Positions 7,473 through 16,900 of a stretch of 64,000 nt of DNA are shown here, one piece after another. Both the position numbers and the translations under genes were made by a program. The stretch comes from an uncultured Eubacterium sp. (lineage in GTDB: Bacteria > Bacillota > Clostridia > Lachnospirales > Lachnospiraceae), in the NCBI GenBank assembly GCA_934322085.1, contig CAKRGF010000005.1, forward strand, positions 1-64,000, in the 5' to 3' direction. Under the pieces are notes generated by a model that saw nothing but the letters and a program-made list of their open reading frames with translations, had not been told where the DNA came from and did not search any database. Numbering within the stretch: the first letter of the stretch is position 1; every line of letters begins with the position of its first letter.

Positions 7473-8684
7473 TCACCCCGCCATCAGCAGCCGGTCAAGT
7501 GCCATCAGTAAATAGTCGGTGTAGCCGGCTTTTTTTATGTCCTGCATAGCAAGGAGAGGAACTTTGCCAAGCGTTTTTCCCTGATAGGAATAAGTGATAA
7601 ATCCCACGGCGGTTCCTTTTTTGATGGGAGCCTTTAATTCCTGATACGATATCTTTTTTTCAATTTTATTTTTATCATAGGAAGTGGTAAAAGTGTGTGA
7701 AAATGCTTTTTTGGGATATACCGTTAATTTCTCAGGGATTCCACCACGGACGGCAGGAGAGTCAAACTTCATGCCGGAATAATCGTCCTGATAGAGAGAA
7801 CAGTTGGCAAATCCATAATCTAATAATGCCTGGGCTTCTGAAAAACGGACTTTATGGTCCGGTGCAGCCATTACAACAGCAATCAGATTTAATCCATTTC
7901 GCTTTGCTGTTGCGCTGAGACAGTATTTTGCTTTGCTGGTTGATCCGGTTTTTAATCCCGTTATTCCATCATAAAAACGTACAAGTTTGTTGGTATTTGT
8001 TAAACCAAACTGTGATTCACCCTTTTTTGTTTTGTGGATAATCGTGTCCATCCATACGGTTGAATATTTGGAAATTTTAGGATGTTTCATAATCAATTCG
8101 CGGGACATAAGCCCTACATCATAGGCACTGGAAAAATGCCCGGATTTGATATCGTCATCGAGACCGGTACAGTTTTTGAATTGTGTGTGTTTCATGCCAA
8201 GTTCTTTTGCTTTTTCGTTCATTTTCTTTACAAAATTATGCTCCGAACCAGCAATTTTTTCTGCCATAGCAACAGCGGCATCATTTGCGCTGGCGATGCT
8301 GATGCATTTAATCATAGTGTCTACTGTCTGGGTTTCATTTGGCTCTAAAAATACTTGTGAGCCGCCCATGCTGGCAGCATATTCGCTTACACTCACAGAA
8401 TCGGTGAGTTGAATTTTCCCTTCTTCCAATGCTTCCATAATCAGGGTCAATGTCATAATCTTTGTGATGCTGGCTGGCACAAGCTCGGTATCCTTATTTT
8501 TTTCCAGAATAATTTCTCCGGAATTTCCTTCAATTAAAACAGCCGCTTTCGCTGTAAGGTTTACAGCTTGACCACTGGATGAATCGGCGCTCCCGGCAGA
8601 GTTTCCCGGTTGGGCATAGGAAAATGGAGCCGCAAAAAATAGTGATAAGACTACCAATATAAAAATTCCCAAAAGTTGTTTCAT
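7473..8684 (-). CDS. dacF: D-alanyl-D-alanine carboxypeptidase (penicillin-binding protein, S11)
   Basis: This 403-residue secreted enzyme trims the terminal D-Ala of peptidoglycan pentapeptides. It has a signal peptide (residues 1-24, ending near SYAQ), then a Ser-rich linker. The three S11 motifs are SITK (Ser72 nucleophile, Lys75), SAN (132-134) and KTG (245-247). The C-terminal beta domain (about 315-403) ends in a short amphipathic stretch usual for membrane-anchored DacA/DacF-type proteins. The dacF symbol is the likeliest assignment; dacA or dacB paralogues cannot be excluded. It is divergent from metE across a regulatory gap and is transcribed away from it. Confidence 0.9.
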   Translation of the reverse strand: MKQLLGIFILVVLSLFFAAPFSYAQPGNSAGSADSSSGQAVNLTAKAAVLIEGNSGEIILEKNKDTELVPASITKIMTLTLIMEALEEGKIQLTDSVSVSEYAASMGGSQVFLEPNETQTVDTMIKCISIASANDAAVAMAEKIAGSEHNFVKKMNEKAKELGMKHTQFKNCTGLDDDIKSGHFSSAYDVGLMSRELIMKHPKISKYSTVWMDTIIHKTKKGESQFGLTNTNKLVRFYDGITGLKTGSTSKAKYCLSATAKRNGLNLIAVVMAAPDHKVRFSEAQALLDYGFANCSLYQDDYSGMKFDSPAVRGGIPEKLTVYPKKAFSHTFTTSYDKNKIEKKISYQELKAPIKKGTAVGFITYSYQGKTLGKVPLLAMQDIKKAGYTDYLLMALDRLLMAG

Positions 8685-8750
8685 GTTGGTTTTTCATCCT
8701 GTCTTCAAAGAATCTGTTACATCCTATGGCGTGGAAGAAGAAAATATGAC

Positions 8751-8767
8751 TATAGTTTGAAACTATA
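8751..8767. promoter_or_regulatory. MET-box-like operator upstream of metE
   Basis: TATAGTTTGAAACTATA is a perfect 17-bp palindrome. It equals the MET-box (TATAGTTTSAAACTATA) described by comparative genomics for the LysR-type methionine regulator MetR/MtaR of streptococci. Its centre is about 66 bp before the inferred metE transcription start, the usual recognition-site position for LysR-type activators. Confidence 0.75.
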
Positions 8768-8789
8768 TAAAAGCACTAGTTTTCAGTAT

Positions 8790-8818
8790 TATACAAACAA
8801 AACATGAGAGGTTATAAT
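8790..8818 (+). promoter_or_regulatory. metE promoter
   Basis: TATAAT (8813-8818) lies 17 bp downstream of a poor -35, TATACA (8790-8795). A weak -35 fits a promoter that needs an activator. The start point is inferred near 8825. Confidence 0.6.
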
Positions 8819-8863
8819 GAATTTAAATTCTAGGATTGAAAAAATGATTTGAAGGAGGATATT

Positions 8864-11125
8864 ATGAAAACAGCCGTTATTGGATTCCCAAGGATTGGGG
8901 CATTGCGGGAATTAAAATTTTCATCGGAAAAATATTTCCGGAATGAAATTACAGAAGAAGAATTGTTAGAAACAGGGAGAACCTTGCGAAAAACACACTG
9001 GGAAATACAAAAAGAGGCAGGAATTGATTTTATTTCCTGCAATGATTTTTCCTATTATGATGGTATCTTAGATGCCGCTGTTATGTGCGGAATTATCCCA
9101 AAGCGTTATCAGGAGTTGAATTTGTCAGAACTTGACACATATTTTGCTATGGCACGTGGCTATCAGGGGGAAGCGGGAGATGTAAAGGCGCTGGCAATGA
9201 AAAAGTGGTTTAATACAAATTACCATTATATTGTTCCGGAGGTTGAGGATGATACGGTCATTTCTTTTTCCGGGAAAAAACTTTTAAGTGAGCTTGAGGA
9301 AGCAAAAGAACTCGGGATTTCGGTAAAACCGGTTGTGCCGGGAGCATATACGTTATTGAAATTATGCCGTTATACCGGTACAAAAACGGCAGAGGATTTT
9401 GCCGATGATGTCATTTTGGCATATAAAGAATTGCTGAAACTTTGCGATAAAAATGAGGTTTCATGGATTCAGTTCGATGAGCCATCCCTGGTTTTTGATA
9501 TGACAGAACAGGATTTAGCACTGTTTCGTAAGATTTATTCTGAAATTCTGCCATCGGCACAGAACTGTCAGGTATTGGTACAGACCTATTTTGGTGATGT
9601 CCGTGACGTATATCAGGATTTGATTCAATTGCCATTTGCAGGAGTTGGTCTGGACTTTGTAGAAGGAAAACAGACGAAAAAACTGATTGAACAATATGGA
9701 TTTCCAAAGGATAAAATATTGTTTGCCGGATTGGTTAATGGTAAAAATATTTGGAAAAATCATTATAAAGAAACACTTCAGGCACTGCAAGAGTTGAAGG
9801 AAAAAGGGATTCATACGGTGTTATCGACTTCATGTTCTTTACTTCATGTTCCTTACACAATAGAACAGGAGAAAGAATTGCTCGATGAATATAAAAAGCA
9901 TTTTGCTTTTGCAAAAGAAAAATTGTCGGAACTGCGCGATTTAAAGGCACTTACTGAGGATGAGAACCTTTTAGATTCCGTTTTGTTAAAGGCAAATGAA
10001 AGTCTGTTTTTGGAAGGAAGAGACTGTGTAAAGGAAGAAGTGAAAAATCGCCTAAAACAAGTGAAGGATGAAGATTATGTGAGAACGCCTGCGAGAAAGG
10101 AACGTCAGAAGAGACAGAAAGAGGTTCTCGGCCTTCCGATTTTCCCAACGACAACAATTGGTTCCTTCCCGCAGACCAAAGATGTAAAAGCAAACCGTTC
10201 GGCTTACCGTAGAGGCGAGAAAACGAAAGAAGAGTATGTTGCTTTTAACCGAGAGAAAATTTCCGAATGTATTCGCTGGCAGGAAGATATTGGATTGGAT
10301 GTACTTGTCCATGGCGAATATGAAAGAAATGATATGGTGGAATACTTTGGCGAGTCTTTAGGGGGATTTTTGTTTACCAAACTCGGATGGGTGCAGTCAT
10401 ACGGCACACGTTGTGTAAAACCACCAATTATCTGGGGCGATGTGTACCGTGACAAACCGATAACCGTGGATTGGTCCGTATTTGCACAGTCACAGACCGA
10501 TAAAATTATGAAAGGAATGTTGACCGGACCTGTTACGATTTTAAATTGGTCCTTCCCTAGAGAAGATATCTCCATCGAAGAATCCATGATGCAGATTGCT
10601 TTTGTAATCCGGGATGAAGTGCTGGATTTGGAGAAGAATGGTATTCGTATGATTCAGATTGATGAGGCAGCTCTTCGTGAAAAACTGCCGCTTCGCAAAT
10701 CGGATTGGTACTCGGAATATCTGGATTTCGCAATCCCTGCTTTTCGTCTCACGCACAGCGGGGTAAAACCGGAAACACAGATTCATACACATATGTGCTA
10801 TAGTGAGTTTAATGATATTATCAAGGCGATTGACGATATGGATGCGGACGTAATTACATTTGAGGCATCCCGGTCAGATTTGCAGATTTTGGATGCTCTC
10901 CGTGACAATCATTTTGAAACTGAGGTTGGACCGGGCGTATACGATATCCATTCGGCACGTGTACCGTCAGTCGAAGAAATTGTGACAGCATTAAAAGGAA
11001 TGCTTGAAAAGATTGAGCCGGATAAACTCTGGGTAAATCCGGACTGTGGTTTGAAAACCAGAGGGGTGAAAGAAACAGATGCCAGCCTGCGGAACATGGT
11101 AGCTGCTGCGAAAGAGATACGATAA
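8864..11125 (+). CDS. metE: cobalamin-independent methionine synthase
   Basis: This 753-residue protein moves the methyl group from methyltetrahydropteroyl-triglutamate to homocysteine, the last step of methionine synthesis. It has the usual two-domain MetE length. The N-terminal part begins with GFPRIGALRELKFSSEKY. The catalytic C-terminal barrel shows the zinc ligands His643 and Cys645 (HTHMC) and Cys728 (NPDCGLKTR), and the folate/homocysteine motif TTTIGSFPQTKDV starts that half. The start at 8864 has GAAGGAGG eight bases upstream. No SAM riboswitch or T-box is visible in the short leader; instead a MET-box-like operator precedes it. It is monocistronic, with its own strong terminator. 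Confidence 0.97.
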   Translation: MKTAVIGFPRIGALRELKFSSEKYFRNEITEEELLETGRTLRKTHWEIQKEAGIDFISCNDFSYYDGILDAAVMCGIIPKRYQELNLSELDTYFAMARGYQGEAGDVKALAMKKWFNTNYHYIVPEVEDDTVISFSGKKLLSELEEAKELGISVKPVVPGAYTLLKLCRYTGTKTAEDFADDVILAYKELLKLCDKNEVSWIQFDEPSLVFDMTEQDLALFRKIYSEILPSAQNCQVLVQTYFGDVRDVYQDLIQLPFAGVGLDFVEGKQTKKLIEQYGFPKDKILFAGLVNGKNIWKNHYKETLQALQELKEKGIHTVLSTSCSLLHVPYTIEQEKELLDEYKKHFAFAKEKLSELRDLKALTEDENLLDSVLLKANESLFLEGRDCVKEEVKNRLKQVKDEDYVRTPARKERQKRQKEVLGLPIFPTTTIGSFPQTKDVKANRSAYRRGEKTKEEYVAFNREKISECIRWQEDIGLDVLVHGEYERNDMVEYFGESLGGFLFTKLGWVQSYGTRCVKPPIIWGDVYRDKPITVDWSVFAQSQTDKIMKGMLTGPVTILNWSFPREDISIEESMMQIAFVIRDEVLDLEKNGIRMIQIDEAALREKLPLRKSDWYSEYLDFAIPAFRLTHSGVKPETQIHTHMCYSEFNDIIKAIDDMDADVITFEASRSDLQILDALRDNHFETEVGPGVYDIHSARVPSVEEIVTALKGMLEKIEPDKLWVNPDCGLKTRGVKETDASLRNMVAAAKEIR

Positions 11126-11136
11126 AAATATAAAAG

Positions 11137-11206
11137 AAATTCAATTCGTGTCGAGACAGGATAACGCTTCGCGTTATAGTCTCTCACGAATTGAATTTTT
11201 TTTTAC
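11137..11206 (+). terminator. metE terminator; copy 2 of the repeated hairpin core
   Basis: The outer arms AAATTCAATTCGTG (11137-11150) and CACGAATTGAATTT (11185-11198) pair perfectly. The middle arms are GAGAC/GTCTC and the inner hairpin is ATAACGC-TTC-GCGTTAT (11161-11177). A run of nine T follows. The inner part is nearly identical to the dacF terminator, while the outer arms differ by paired changes. Confidence 0.9.
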
Positions 11207-11244
11207 CTTTTTTGAATGTAAGCCATTTGTACGATATGCCAAGA

Positions 11245-11488
11245 ATTCGCTACTAGTTTTTTTGATTCCAGTAATATTAGAAAGAAAAGATTTACATCAC
11301 GTGGGTACAAATGCGCAAGTATCTGGCATGCGTAGTTTGCATGCCGATACTTCTGCGAATTTGTCTAAGCGGGAGCGGCGCAAGAGGTTCGGGGAACCTC
11401 TGACCTGCGCGGACCGGAGTGGAACGTAGAACCACGGGATGTAAACTTTTCTTGCTATATTACGGAAACAAAAAAACTATCACCGAAT
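11245..11488. repeat. large imperfect inverted repeat enclosing two hairpins
   Basis: This element fills most of a 414-nt gap with no gene. The outer arms 11245-11304 and 11432-11488 are complementary along nearly their full length, with small bulges; the strongest blocks are ATTCG, AGTTTTTTTG, TTCC, GTAATAT, AAGAAAAG and TTTACATC plus CGTGG. Inside are hairpin A (11307-11331 with 11339-11364, loop GTAGTTT) and a GC-rich hairpin B (GCGC at 11378-11381 with 11407-11410, and AGAGGTTC at 11383-11390 with GAACCTCT). The whole can fold as a three-way junction in RNA or as a DNA cruciform. A MITE-like element or a structured RNA are the main readings. The family is not recognised. Confidence 0.7.
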
Positions 11489-11539
11489 CCTCCCCAAATA
11501 TGTTATAATACTCTAAAAAACAGATTTAGGAGCAGCCAT

Positions 11540-12373
11540 ATGCTAACAGTTATCATGATTCTACTTGGGATAGCAGTCCTTTTATTACTGGACGGTATTC
11601 TGGAAAATTATTTTCCGACAACGAGGGAGTATCACATACAATCAGAAAAAATCAAAGAAGATAAAACAGCACTCCTGCTTACGGATTTGCATGCCTGCTG
11701 CCGGGGGCGCAAAAAAGACAAGTATGTGCAGATGATACAGAACCAAAATCCCGATATCCTTTTGATTGCGGGAGATATGACGGTGAAAAACGGAAACCAT
11801 ACGGAGAATGTAACAGCGTTTTTGAAAGAAATCGTTTCCGTGGCACCCATTTTTTATGCGCCCGGTAATCATGAGATTCGTATGCCGGAGTATGAAGTGT
11901 ATCAGCAAGACTTAAAACAAATGGGAATAAAGTATCTAAAAAATGAGGCAGTGTCTTGTGGTGAAATTGATATTTATGGACTAGATTTGCCGGAATATTG
12001 GTATCATAAAGTTTGGCAAAAGAGAGAATTTTCCAAAGAGGAAGTAGAAAAACTGTTAGGCGGTGTAAAGGAGGACAAATTTTCAATTCTGCTTGCACAC
12101 AATCCGGAATATTTTCAAAGTTATGCGAAATGGGGAGCTGACCTTACGGTAAGCGGACATATCCATGGCGGCATTATGAGGCTGCCATGGCTTGGCGGCG
12201 TGATTTCGCCGAGCCTTCGGCTTTTTCCAAAGTATGATTCCGGTGAGTTTGAGGAAAACGGGAAAAAGATGATACTGAGCCGGGGGATGGGACTTCACCA
12301 TATTAAACTTCGTTTTCTTAACCGTCCGGAGATAAGCGTCATAAAAATCACTTGCCAAGATAAGTCTAAATAG
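11540..12373 (+). CDS. membrane-anchored calcineurin-like metallophosphoesterase (YkuE/YaeI-like)
   Basis: This 277-residue protein has one N-terminal transmembrane helix (residues 2-20) and a calcineurin-fold phosphoesterase. The metal-binding motifs appear in order: LLTDLHA, GDMTVKNG, APGNHE, LLAHNPE and SGHIHGG. The family hydrolyses phosphate esters, and YaeI/LpxG-like and YkuE relatives include lipid- or wall-linked enzymes, so the substrate here is open. TTAGGAG precedes the ATG. A -10-like TATAAT at 11504-11509 lacks a good -35. It is followed by scpA with a 57-bp gap and may be cotranscribed. Confidence 0.85.
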   Translation: MLTVIMILLGIAVLLLLDGILENYFPTTREYHIQSEKIKEDKTALLLTDLHACCRGRKKDKYVQMIQNQNPDILLIAGDMTVKNGNHTENVTAFLKEIVSVAPIFYAPGNHEIRMPEYEVYQQDLKQMGIKYLKNEAVSCGEIDIYGLDLPEYWYHKVWQKREFSKEEVEKLLGGVKEDKFSILLAHNPEYFQSYAKWGADLTVSGHIHGGIMRLPWLGGVISPSLRLFPKYDSGEFEENGKKMILSRGMGLHHIKLRFLNRPEISVIKITCQDKSK

Positions 12374-12430
12374 GGTATTATAGATAGGTAACGCTAAAAA
12401 AAGTGTACATTTGCTAAGGGGGCAAAACAG

Positions 12431-13198
12431 ATGGAACTGCAAGTAAAGTTAGAAGTGTTTGATGGTCCGTTGGACTTGCTTCTTCACTTGATTGAAAAGA
12501 ATAAAGTAGATATTTTCGACATTCCGATTGTTCTTATTACGGAGCAGTATCTTGATTATGTCAGAAAAATGGACACCAAAGATATGGACGTCATGAGCGA
12601 GTTCCTTGTGATGGCGGCGACGCTTGTAAAAATCAAATCCAAGATGCTTTTGCCTGCAGAAGAAGAGGAACAGGAAGAGGAAGAAGACCCAAGACAGGAG
12701 CTTGTGGAACGGCTCTTAGAATATAAAATGTACAAATATGCATCCTTTGAATTAAAGGACAGACAGGTAGATGCCGGAAAAGTGTTTTTTAAAGAACCTT
12801 CGATTCCGGATGAGATAAAAAACTATAAAGATGAAGTCGATTATGAGGAATTGCTTTCCGATGTAACACTTCGCAAACTGCAAACCATTTTTGATTCTGT
12901 AATGCAGAAGCAAGTGGATAAAATCGACCCAATACGAAGTGAATTTGGTAAGATTGAAAAAGAAGAAATTAACATAGAAGACCACATGATTTTTTTAGAG
13001 GAATATGCGATGCTGCATAAAAAATTCAGTTTTCGTAAAGTGTTGGAAAACGGTTCCGGAAAAAGTTATGTGATTGTCACATTTCTAGGTATATTGGAAA
13101 TGATGAAAACCGGGAAGTTTACGATTGAACAGGACAAGTTGTTTGATGATATTATCATTACATATAATCCCGGCAAGGAGCAGGAGGAAGAACAGTGA
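12431..13198 (+). CDS. scpA: segregation and condensation protein A (kleisin)
   Basis: This 255-residue kleisin bridges the two SMC heads in the bacterial condensin complex and recruits ScpB. The N-terminal segment VFDGPLDLLLHLIEKNKVDI is the family hallmark, followed by a helical SMC-neck-binding region, an acidic linker (residues 76-88, rich in Glu) and a C-terminal winged-helix that binds the SMC cap. AAGGGGG precedes the ATG. Its stop overlaps the scpB start by 4 bp, giving translational coupling. The SMC partner is at 54.6-58.2 kb. Confidence 0.95.
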   Translation: MELQVKLEVFDGPLDLLLHLIEKNKVDIFDIPIVLITEQYLDYVRKMDTKDMDVMSEFLVMAATLVKIKSKMLLPAEEEEQEEEEDPRQELVERLLEYKMYKYASFELKDRQVDAGKVFFKEPSIPDEIKNYKDEVDYEELLSDVTLRKLQTIFDSVMQKQVDKIDPIRSEFGKIEKEEINIEDHMIFLEEYAMLHKKFSFRKVLENGSGKSYVIVTFLGILEMMKTGKFTIEQDKLFDDIIITYNPGKEQEEEQ

Positions 13199-13776
13199 AT
13201 ATAAAAAAGTTAGAAGCCGTTGTGGAGGCAATATTATTTTCCATGGGAGAGGCTGTCGAGATTGAGCGGCTGGCTGCTGCTGTAGACCATGACGAGGATA
13301 CGGTGCGAAAAATTATCCGCAGCATGATGACCCGCTACGATGAAGAAGACAGAGGAATTCATCTCATTGAGTTAGATGGTTCTTTCCAGTTGTGTACAAA
13401 GCCGGAAATGTATGAGTATCTGATTAAGGTAGCTCATATTCCGAAAAAACATGTTTTGACGGATGTACTTTTGGAAACATTATCCATTGTTGCCTATAAG
13501 CAGCCGATTACCCGCTTGGAAATCGAAAAAATCCGCGGGGTATCGTGCAGTCATGCGGTAAATAAGTTAGTAGAATATGGCTTAATAGCAGAAGCCGGAA
13601 GACTGGATGCACCAGGAAAGCCGATTTTATTTGGCACGACAGAGGAATTCCTTCGCTACTTCAGTTTGGAATCGCTGGATGATCTGCCAATCTTAAATCA
13701 GGAAACAATTGAGACCTTTAAGGACGAAGCGGAAAAAGAAGTGATGCAGGAACTGGAAGAAGAACAGGGGGAATAA
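13195..13776 (+). CDS. scpB: segregation and condensation protein B
   Basis: This 193-residue ScpB dimerises and binds the middle of ScpA in the SMC-ScpAB chromosome-organising complex. It carries two winged-helix domains; the segment LLETLSIVAYKQPITRLEI is the conserved family signature. Translation starts at GTG 13195 inside the end of scpA. An acidic tail closes the protein. No obvious terminator separates it from the gltB promoter, although the gltB leader hairpin 78 nt later could also stop readthrough. Confidence 0.95.
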   Translation: MNIKKLEAVVEAILFSMGEAVEIERLAAAVDHDEDTVRKIIRSMMTRYDEEDRGIHLIELDGSFQLCTKPEMYEYLIKVAHIPKKHVLTDVLLETLSIVAYKQPITRLEIEKIRGVSCSHAVNKLVEYGLIAEAGRLDAPGKPILFGTTEEFLRYFSLESLDDLPILNQETIETFKDEAEKEVMQELEEEQGE

Positions 13777-13816
13777 ACGTTTTTTCGGTTGTTTACTGCT
13801 TATTGAAAAATTTTTC

Positions 13817-13845
13817 TTGCGTTTTTACTTTTCCTGTTATATAAT
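13817..13845 (+). promoter_or_regulatory. gltB promoter
   Basis: TTGCGT (13817-13822) and TATAAT (13840-13845) are spaced by 17 bp. The start point is inferred near 13852. Confidence 0.8.
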
Positions 13846-13853
13846 GTGAAAAG

Positions 13854-13922
13854 ACAAAGGCGTCAAAAGAGTATTGAACTATGCTCTTTTGACGCCTTTT
13901 GTAGTCAAAAAATATTTTTGAC
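13854..13922 (+). promoter_or_regulatory. structured gltB leader with alternative pairing
   Basis: An 18-19-bp hairpin (13854-13871 with 13884-13902) starts almost at +1. It is followed by a second hairpin, GTCAAAAA-ATA-TTTTTGAC (13904-13922). The segments GTCAAAA and TTTTGAC each occur in both, so the halves can swap partners. This looks like an attenuator or antiterminator layout, but the U-tract after the first hairpin is short. Confidence 0.6.
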
Positions 13923-13974
13923 AGACGGGAACACGAGTGACTATTCCATACGTCAAATACAAGGAGGAATTTCG

Positions 13975-16900
13975 ATGAGTGAATATGTAGAAGAATGTAA
14001 ACGGAAACCGATTGGATTATATGACCCTCGGTTTGAACATGATAACTGCGGTATTGGCGCGATTGTCAATATTAAAGGAAAGAAAACGCATAGTACCGTA
14101 AAAAATGCGTTAGAGATTGTTGCTAATCTCGAACACCGCGCAGGAAAAGATGGCGAAGGAAAAACAGGAGATGGTGTTGGTATTCTCTTACAGATTTCTC
14201 ATAAGTTTTTCAGCAAAGTAGCAGAAAAGCTTGGTATTGATATTGGTGGAGAGCGCGAATATGGTGTCGGCATGTTCTTTTTCCCACAGGATGAGTTAAA
14301 AAGAAATCAGGCAAAGAAAATGTTCGAAAACATAATTGCCAAGGAGGGAATGGAGTTTCTTGCATGGCGTGAAGTGCCGATTGCACCGGACATTCTCGGA
14401 AAACGTGCCGTGGAATGTATGCCATATATCATGCAGTGTTTCGTAAAGAAACCAAAGAAAGTCGAAAAGGGACTGGACTTTGACCGCAAATTATACATTG
14501 CAAGACGTGTCTTTGAGCAGTCCAATGAAAATACTTATGTAGTTTCACTTTCTTCCCGAACAATTGTATATAAAGGAATGTTTTTGGTTTCGCAGCTTCG
14601 CTTATTCTTTGATGATTTGCAGGACGTCGATTATGAATCCGCGATTGCAATTGTACATTCCCGTTTCTCGACAAACACACAGCCGAGCTGGCAGCGTGCT
14701 CATCCAAACCGTTTTATCGTACACAACGGTGAGATTAATACCATTCTTGGTAATGCGGATAAGATGCTTGCCCGTGAGGAGACGATGGAATCCGATCAGT
14801 TAAAAGGAGAACTTCACAAAGTTCTTCCGGTTATCAATGCCAGCGGTTCAGACTCAGCAATGCTTGATAATACACTGGAATTTCTGGTAATGAGTGGTAT
14901 GGAACTGCCGCTTGCTGTAATGATTACAATTCCCGAGCCTTGGGCAAATAACCGTTATATCAGTGAAAAGAAAAAAGACTTTTATCAATATTATGCAACG
15001 ATGATGGAGCCATGGGATGGTCCGGCTTCCATTTTGTTCTCAGATGGTGATTTGGTTGGTGCCGTGCTTGACCGAAACGGTCTGCGTCCTTCCCGTTATT
15101 ATATTACGGATGAGGATGAATTGATTCTTTCTTCCGAGGTCGGTGTTATGCCAATCAGTGAAGAGCATGTCATCAAAAAAGACCGCTTAAGACCGGGTAA
15201 AATGCTTTTGGTTGATACGGTAAAAGGAGAATTGGTGGACGATGATGTGCTGAAAGAGACATATGCATCCCGCCGTCCTTATGGTGAGTGGTTAGACAGC
15301 AACCTGGTAGAATTAAAAGACATTCACATTCCGAACCACCGCGTAGAGCATTACAGCGATGAAGAGCGGAGAAAACTCCAGAAAGCATTCGGTTACACAT
15401 ATGAAGAGGTAAAAAATTCCATTCTTCCAATGGCTCAAAATGGCGGCGAGCCGATTGCTGCCATGGGACATGACACACCGCTTCCGATGCTTAGTAAACA
15501 GCCACAGCCGTTGTTTAATTATTTCAGACAGCGTTTTGCGCAGGTAACAAACCCACCAATTGATGCGATTCGTGAGGAAGTAGTAACATCAACATCAACT
15601 TACATTGGCGAGGATGGAAACCTGTTACATGAGCAGCCGGAAAACTGCCGTGTGCTTCGTATTAAGAATCCGATTTTGACCGATACGGATTTGTTGAAAA
15701 TTAAAAACATGGATGTGCCGGGATTCAAAGTTGGTGTTATTCCGATTACTTATTATAAAAATACTTCTTTGAAAAAGGCAATTGACCGGCTGTTTTTGGA
15801 AGCAGACAGAGCTTACAAAGATGGTGTTAATGTGTTGATTCTTTCAGACCGTGGTGTCGATGAAAACCATGTGGCAATTCCTTCTTTGTTGGCGGTATCT
15901 GCAATGCAGCAGCATTTGGTCCGCACAAAGAAAAGAACGAGTGTTGCCATGATTTTAGAGAGTGCAGAGCCAAGAGAAGTTCATCACTTTGCCACCTTAT
16001 TAGGTTATGGTGCCTGTGCCGTAAACCCATATCTGGCACTGGATACCATCAAACGCCTGATTGACTGCAACATGCTTGATAAAGATTATTATGCTGCCGT
16101 AGATGACTATAATTCAGCCATCCTTCACGGTATCGTAAAAATTGCATCGAAAATGGGAATTTCGACGATTCAGTCCTATCAGGGTTCCAAGATTTTCGAG
16201 GCAATTGGCATTTCCAAGGAAGTGACAGATGTGTACTTCACCGACACGGTATCGAGAATCGGTGGTATTTCACTTCAGGATATTGAGACACAGGTAGAAA
16301 ACCTTCATACACGTGCTTTTGACCCATTGGATCTTGGCAACGATACAACACTTGACAGTCTGGGTATGCACAAGTCGCGCAGTGGAAAAGAAGAACATCT
16401 TTATAATCCAAAGACGATTCATCTTTTACAGCAGGCAACATGGCAGAAAGACTATAAATTATTTAAAGAATATTCAAGAGAAATTGATAATGAAGACCGC
16501 TTCATGAATTTGAGAAGTTTGCTAGACTTCAAATTCCCGAAAAAGGGAATTCCGCTTTCGCAGGTTGAACCGGTTGACAGCATTGTCAAACGATTCAAAA
16601 CCGGTGCGATGTCTTATGGTTCCATTTCTCAGGAAGCACATGAGACATTAGCGATTGCGATGAACCGCTTACACGGTAAATCTAACAGTGGTGAGGGCGG
16701 TGAGAGTTTAGAGCGTCTATCCATTGGAAAAGACGGTTTGAACCGCTGCTCCGCAATTAAACAGGTGGCAAGCGGACGATTTGGTGTCACTTCTCATTAT
16801 TTAGTAAGTGCAAAAGAAATTCAGATTAAGATGGCACAGGGAGCAAAACCGGGTGAAGGCGGACATCTGCCGGGTGGAAAAGTTTATCCTTGGATTGCAA

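Noticed and set aside
8685..8863. SAM riboswitch or T-box before metE
   Set aside because: The leader after the inferred start is only about 40 nt and shows none of the required helices; an operator-type palindrome explains the region better.
11148..11429. A 93-residue forward frame in the gap after metE
   Set aside because: It runs through the metE terminator and the inverted-repeat element, has no ribosome site, and its translation is low-complexity and basic.
13854..13902. scpB terminator
   Set aside because: The hairpin lies downstream of a strong gltB promoter and has only a short U-tract. It might stop readthrough, but a gltB leader role fits better.
13854..13922. ANTAR target hairpins in the gltB leader
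   Set aside because: The best hexaloop reading is TGAACT, which lacks A at position 1 and G at position 4, so the consensus is not met.
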